A stretch of 33,593 bases of DNA. Source: Chara braunii. Lineage: Eukaryota; Streptophyta; Charophyceae; Charales; Characeae. The position numbers and the translations under genes were made by a program. The DNA lies in the NCBI GenBank assembly GCA_003427395.1, contig BFEA01000121.1:2867225-2900817 (forward strand), written 5' to 3'. The notes under the pieces are model-generated. The model was not told where the DNA came from and ran no database searches. It was given only the letters and a program-made list of their open reading frames with translations. Shown piece by piece: positions 29,856 through 33,593 of the stretch. Within the stretch, counting starts at the first letter, position 1. Every line of letters begins with the position of its first letter.

Positions 29856-29984
29856 TTTCTTCTTCTTTTTCTTCTTCTTCCTCTTCTTTCTCCTCTTCTC
29901 CTCCCTCTTCTTCTTCTTCTTCTTCTTCTTCTTCTTCTTTTTCTTCTTCTTCTTCTTCTTCTTCTTCTTCTTCTTCTTCTTCTT
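29826..29984. repeat. (CTT)n microsatellite
   Basis: A trinucleotide CTT tract with interruptions (cctctt, ctccct). It gives the apparent poly-Ser, poly-Leu or poly-Phe frames that cover it. Confidence 0.95.
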
Positions 29985-30374
29985 TTTTCCTTTTCTTTTT
30001 ATTACTTACTCTTCATCTACTCTTCCTCTTCTTCTTCTTCCTCTCCATCTTCTGATCCTTCTTCAAAGGAGGTAGAAAGTAGTTCTTCCATTGATAGTGT
30101 CTCAATGATGGCCATACCCTTCACCGCCTGACAAATCGTCACTTTGGGCTGTGACTTTCCTAGCTTGAGGGAGAGATTTTCTCACTCTCACCTCAAGATC
30201 TATCTCTCGCCCCCACTTGGGGGTAAATCGTTCCTTTGATTTTCACTCATGGAGGCACTTTGGTGAGCTTGGCCTCCCACATTATCCATTCCTCCAGCTT
30301 GTAATGATTCGGTTCAATGCTGGATGATTCCATGAGTATTGTGCAAGTGTTTGAGCAAGTCTCACTCACATTAA
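29985..30374. other. Spacer before the satellite, nothing recognised
   Basis: T/C-rich, then mixed. cctagcttgagggagag and cacttgggggtaa are the only notable words; the latter resembles cacttgggggtaactcgg at about 29003 and hints at a repeated unit edge. No gene. Confidence 0.35.
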
Positions 30375-33300
30375 GATGTACCGGTGCTTTCCTAGTTGCT
30401 TCATAACTCATGTATGTGTGTGTTATAGACTCATTGGTGCAAGTTCAGTATTTTTCCTGCTTGGTCATGCACCGGTGTTCCCTAGTTGTTTCATAACTCA
30501 TGTATGTGTATGTTGTAGTCTTATTGGTGCAAGTTCAGTCCATCTCTCCCTTTGTGATGTGGCAGTGCTTTCCTAGTTGCTTCATAACTCATGTATGTGA
30601 GTGTTGTAGTCTCATTTGTACAAGTTCAGCCTTTCTCTCACTTTGTGATGTACCGGTGCTTTCGTAGTTGCTCTATAGCTCATGTATGTGTATGCTGTAG
30701 TCTCATTGGTGTAAGTTCAGTCTATCTCTCACTTTGTGACGTGGCGTTGCTCCACAACTCATGTATGTGTGTGTTGTAGTCTCATTTGTGCAAGTTTAGT
30801 TTCTCTCTCACTTTGTGATGTACCAGTGCTTTCGTAGTTGGTTCATAGATCATGTATGGGTTTGTTGTAGCCTCATTGGTGCAATTTCCTTCTTTCCTCG
30901 CTTCGTGATGTATCGATGTTTTCCTAGTTGCTCCATAGCTCATGTGTATGTAGGTTGTAGTCTCATTGGTGCAAGTTAAGTCTATCTCTCACTTTGTGAT
31001 GTAGCGGTGCTTTCCTAGTTGCTCCATAGCTCATGTATGTGTGTGCTATAATCTCATTGGTGCAAGTTCAGTCTCTCCTCACTTGGTGATGTGGCAATGT
31101 TTTCCAAGTTGTTTCTACAACTTCACATATATTCATGCTTTAGTCTAAGTTGCGCAGTTAAGTTCTTCCTTCACTTGGTGATGTGTCGGTTCTTCCTACT
31201 TGCCTCCATAGCTTCACACACGTGCATGTTCTTGTTTAAGTTGTGCATTTCAGTTCTTCCTTCACTTTGTGATTTGCCGGTTCTTCGTAGTTGCTTCCAT
31301 AGCTTCACACATATACATGCTCCTGTCTAAGTTGTGCACTTCAACTTTTTCTCCACTTGGTGATGTCTCGGTTCTTCCTAGTTGCTTCCATAGTTTCACA
31401 CATGTGCATACTCTAGTCTAAGTTGTGCAGTTCGGTTCTTTCTCCACTTGGTGATGTGTCGGTTCTTCCTAGTTGCTTCCATAGCTTCACACATATGCAT
31501 GCTCTAGTCTAAGTCATTCAGATTCAGTTCTTCCTTCACTTGGTGATGTGTCGATTCTTCCTAGTTGCTTCCATAGCTTCACACATACGCATGCTCTACT
31601 CTAAGTTGTGCAGCTCCAGTTCTTCCTTCACTTGGCGAGATATTGGTTCTTCCTAGTTGCTTCCACAGCTTCAGACATGAGCTTCCTCTAGTCTAAGTTG
31701 TGAAGTGCAGTTCTTTCTCTAGTTGGTGATGTGTCGGTTCTTCCTAGTTGCTTCCATAGCTTAACATAGGTGCATGCTCTAGTCTAAGTTCTGCAGTTCA
31801 GTTCTTTCTCCGTTTACTGATCTGTCGGTTCTTCCTAGTTGCTTCCATAGCTTCAGACATGTATATGCTCTAGTTTAAGTTTTGCAGTTAAGTTTTTTCT
31901 CCACTTGTTCATGTGCGAGTTCTTCCTAAGTTGCTTCCATAACTTCACACATATGCATGCTTTAGTCTAAGTTGTGCAGTTCAATTTTGTGTCCACTTGG
32001 TGAGGTGTCGGTTCTTCCTAGTTGCTTCCATAGCTTCACACATGTGTATGCTCTAGTGTAAGTTGTGCAGTTCACTCAACTTTGTGATGTGTCAGTTCTT
32101 CCTAATTGCTTTCATAGCTTCACACATATGCATGCTCTAGTCTAAGTTGTGCAATTCAGTTCTTTCTCCACTTAGTGATGCGTCGATTCTTCCTAGTTGC
32201 TTCCATAGCTTCGCAAATGTACATGCTTTAGTCTAAGTTGTGCACTTCAGTTTTTTCTTCACTTGGTGATGTGCACGTTCTTCCTAGTTGCTTTCATAGC
32301 TTCACACATGTGCGTGATCTAGTCTAAGTTGTGCAGTTCAGTTCTTTGTCCACTTGGTGATGTGTCGATTCTCCCTAAGTTGCTTCCACAGCTTCACATA
32401 TGTGCATGCTCTAGTCCAAATTGTACAGTTCAGTTTTTTCTCCACTTGGTGATGTGCCTATTCTTCCTAGTTGCTTTCATAGCTTCACACATGTTCATGC
32501 TCTAGTCAATGTTGTGCAGTTCAATTTTTTCTCCACTTTGTGATTTGTCGGTTCTTCCTAGTTGCTTCCATAGCCTAACATACGTGCTTGCTCTAGTCTA
32601 AGTTGTGCAGTTAAGTTCTTCCTTCACTTGGTGATGTGCCGGTTCTTCCTAGTTCCTTCCATATCTTCACCCATGTGCATGCTTTAGTCTAAGTTGTGCA
32701 GTTCAGTTCATTCTCCACATGGAGATGTGTCGGTTCTTCCTAGCAGCTTCCATAGTTTCACACATGTGCATGCTCTACTCCAAGTTATGCAGTTCGGTTC
32801 TTTCTCCACGAGGTGACGTCCCAATTCTTCCCAGTGGCTTCCATAGCTTCAGTTTTTCCTTCATTTGGAGATGTGTCGGTTCTTCCTCATTGCTTGCATA
32901 CCTTCACACATGTGCATGCTCTAACCTAAGTTGTACAGTTAAGTTTTTCCTTCACTTGATGAAGTGTCGATGCTTCCTAGTTGGTTCCATATCTTGACAC
33001 GTGTGTATGCTCTAGTCTAAGTTGTACAGTTCACTTCTTCCTCCACTTGGTGATGTGTCAGTTCTTCCTAGTTGCTTCCATAGCTTCAACATGTGCATGC
33101 TCTAATCTAAGTTTTGCAGTTCAGTTCTTCCTTCTCTTGGTGATGTGCCGATTCTTCCGAGTTGCTTCCATACCTTCACACATGTGCATGCTCTAGTCTA
33201 AGTTGTGTAGTTCAGTTCTTTCTCGACTTGGCGATGTGTCGGTTCTTCCTAGTTGCTTCCATAGCTTCACACACGTGCATGCTCTCGTCTAAGTTGTGCA

Positions 33301-33411
33301 GTTCGGTTCTTTCTCCACTTGGTGATGTGCAGATTCTTCCTAGCTTCTTCCATAAGCCTATGTACATATGTGGGTCAGTTACATTTGTGTTGTTCAATCT
33401 TTCTGTCACTT
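30375..33411. repeat. Satellite array, 90-92 bp monomer, two subfamilies
   Basis: About 33 head-to-tail monomers anchored on gatgt followed by ttcttcctagttgcttcc or a variant. Subfamily A (30375-31087, 8 units) has cataactcatgtatgtg and gtctcattggtgcaagttca. Subfamily B (31088-33411, about 25 units) has catagcttcacacatgtgca and gctctagtctaagttgtgca. One A unit (30738-30817) is short. The last unit (33323-33411) is diverged. Open frames in the array are translated monomers that change frame, because the period is not a multiple of three. Confidence 0.92.
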
Positions 33412-33480
33412 GATGATTTACTGGGTCAGATCTTGAACGGGGGACGACAGGTCAAGTATGGGTAAGGCTTGATTAGGGAG

Positions 33481-33528
33481 TCTTTTCTCTCTCACTTTCT
33501 CTCTCTCTCTCGCTCTCCCCTCTCTCTC

Positions 33529-33593
<65 letters not shown>
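33481..33593. repeat. (CT)n tract at the window edge
   Basis: CT-rich from 33481 and a pure CT run from about 33533 to the last base. It continues outside the window. Confidence 0.95.

Noticed and set aside
29679-30131. 150-codon frame with long poly-Leu
   Set aside because: Translation of the CTT microsatellite.
30375-33411. CRISPR array, considered because of regular repeats
   Set aside because: The period is filled by a single homogeneous monomer with no unique spacers, and the surroundings are eukaryotic.

Overview
This is a repeat-dominated eukaryotic window from a draft assembly: it carries a 237-base run of N, long CT/CA/CTAT/CTT tracts, and layers of decayed transposable elements. 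I see no intact protein-coding gene. Two LTR elements prime from sequences matching (or resembling) TGGTATCAGAGC, the complement of the 3' end of plant initiator tRNA-Met, so the host is probably a streptophyte: a land plant or a large-genome charophyte alga. That assignment is an inference; the species cannot be named from the sequence.

Layout. 1-748: AT-rich DNA, a 32-bp direct repeat and microsatellites. 749-1761: an orphan 5' LTR with a perfect primer-binding site, followed by non-coding leader-like sequence. 2341-3403: a degenerate decamer patch and four units of a compound minisatellite. 3912-4590: a CG-ended terminal-inverted-repeat insertion in a family of diverged repeats that continues to about 6.5 kb. 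5667-6051: a foldback element with a near-loopless inner hairpin. 6558-7764: the broken remains of a gene resembling DUF7869-type, RNase H-like, transposase-like proteins. 8780-9391: a 203-codon open frame of unknown meaning. 9.69-10.7 kb: degenerate tandem repeats. 10,766-12,657: a pentanucleotide (AGAGT/GGAGT) satellite that switches strand twice. 12.7-15.5 kb: low-complexity DNA, the assembly gap and two diverged dispersed-repeat blocks.

16,345-26,096 (minus strand) is the best-supported object: a nearly complete but dead Ty3/gypsy retrotransposon. It retains both LTRs, a primer-binding site, a polypurine tract, gag with a CCHC knuckle, protease, reverse transcriptase, RNase H, integrase and a C-terminal domain. 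Each LTR has its own private nested non-autonomous element, and the other LTR preserves the matching empty site. A 137-bp poly(A)-tailed insertion interrupts the reverse transcriptase. Many of the inactivating changes look like C-to-T or G-to-A transitions.

26.1-30.4 kb is purine-rich DNA containing a diverged tandem duplication of about 1.2 kb and a possible LTR-like end. 30,375-33,411 is a satellite array with a 90-92 bp monomer, about 33 copies in two subfamilies. The window ends in a CT tract. The parts do not work together as a pathway. The window reads as a nested-transposon and satellite landscape, and I found no convincing novel functional system.
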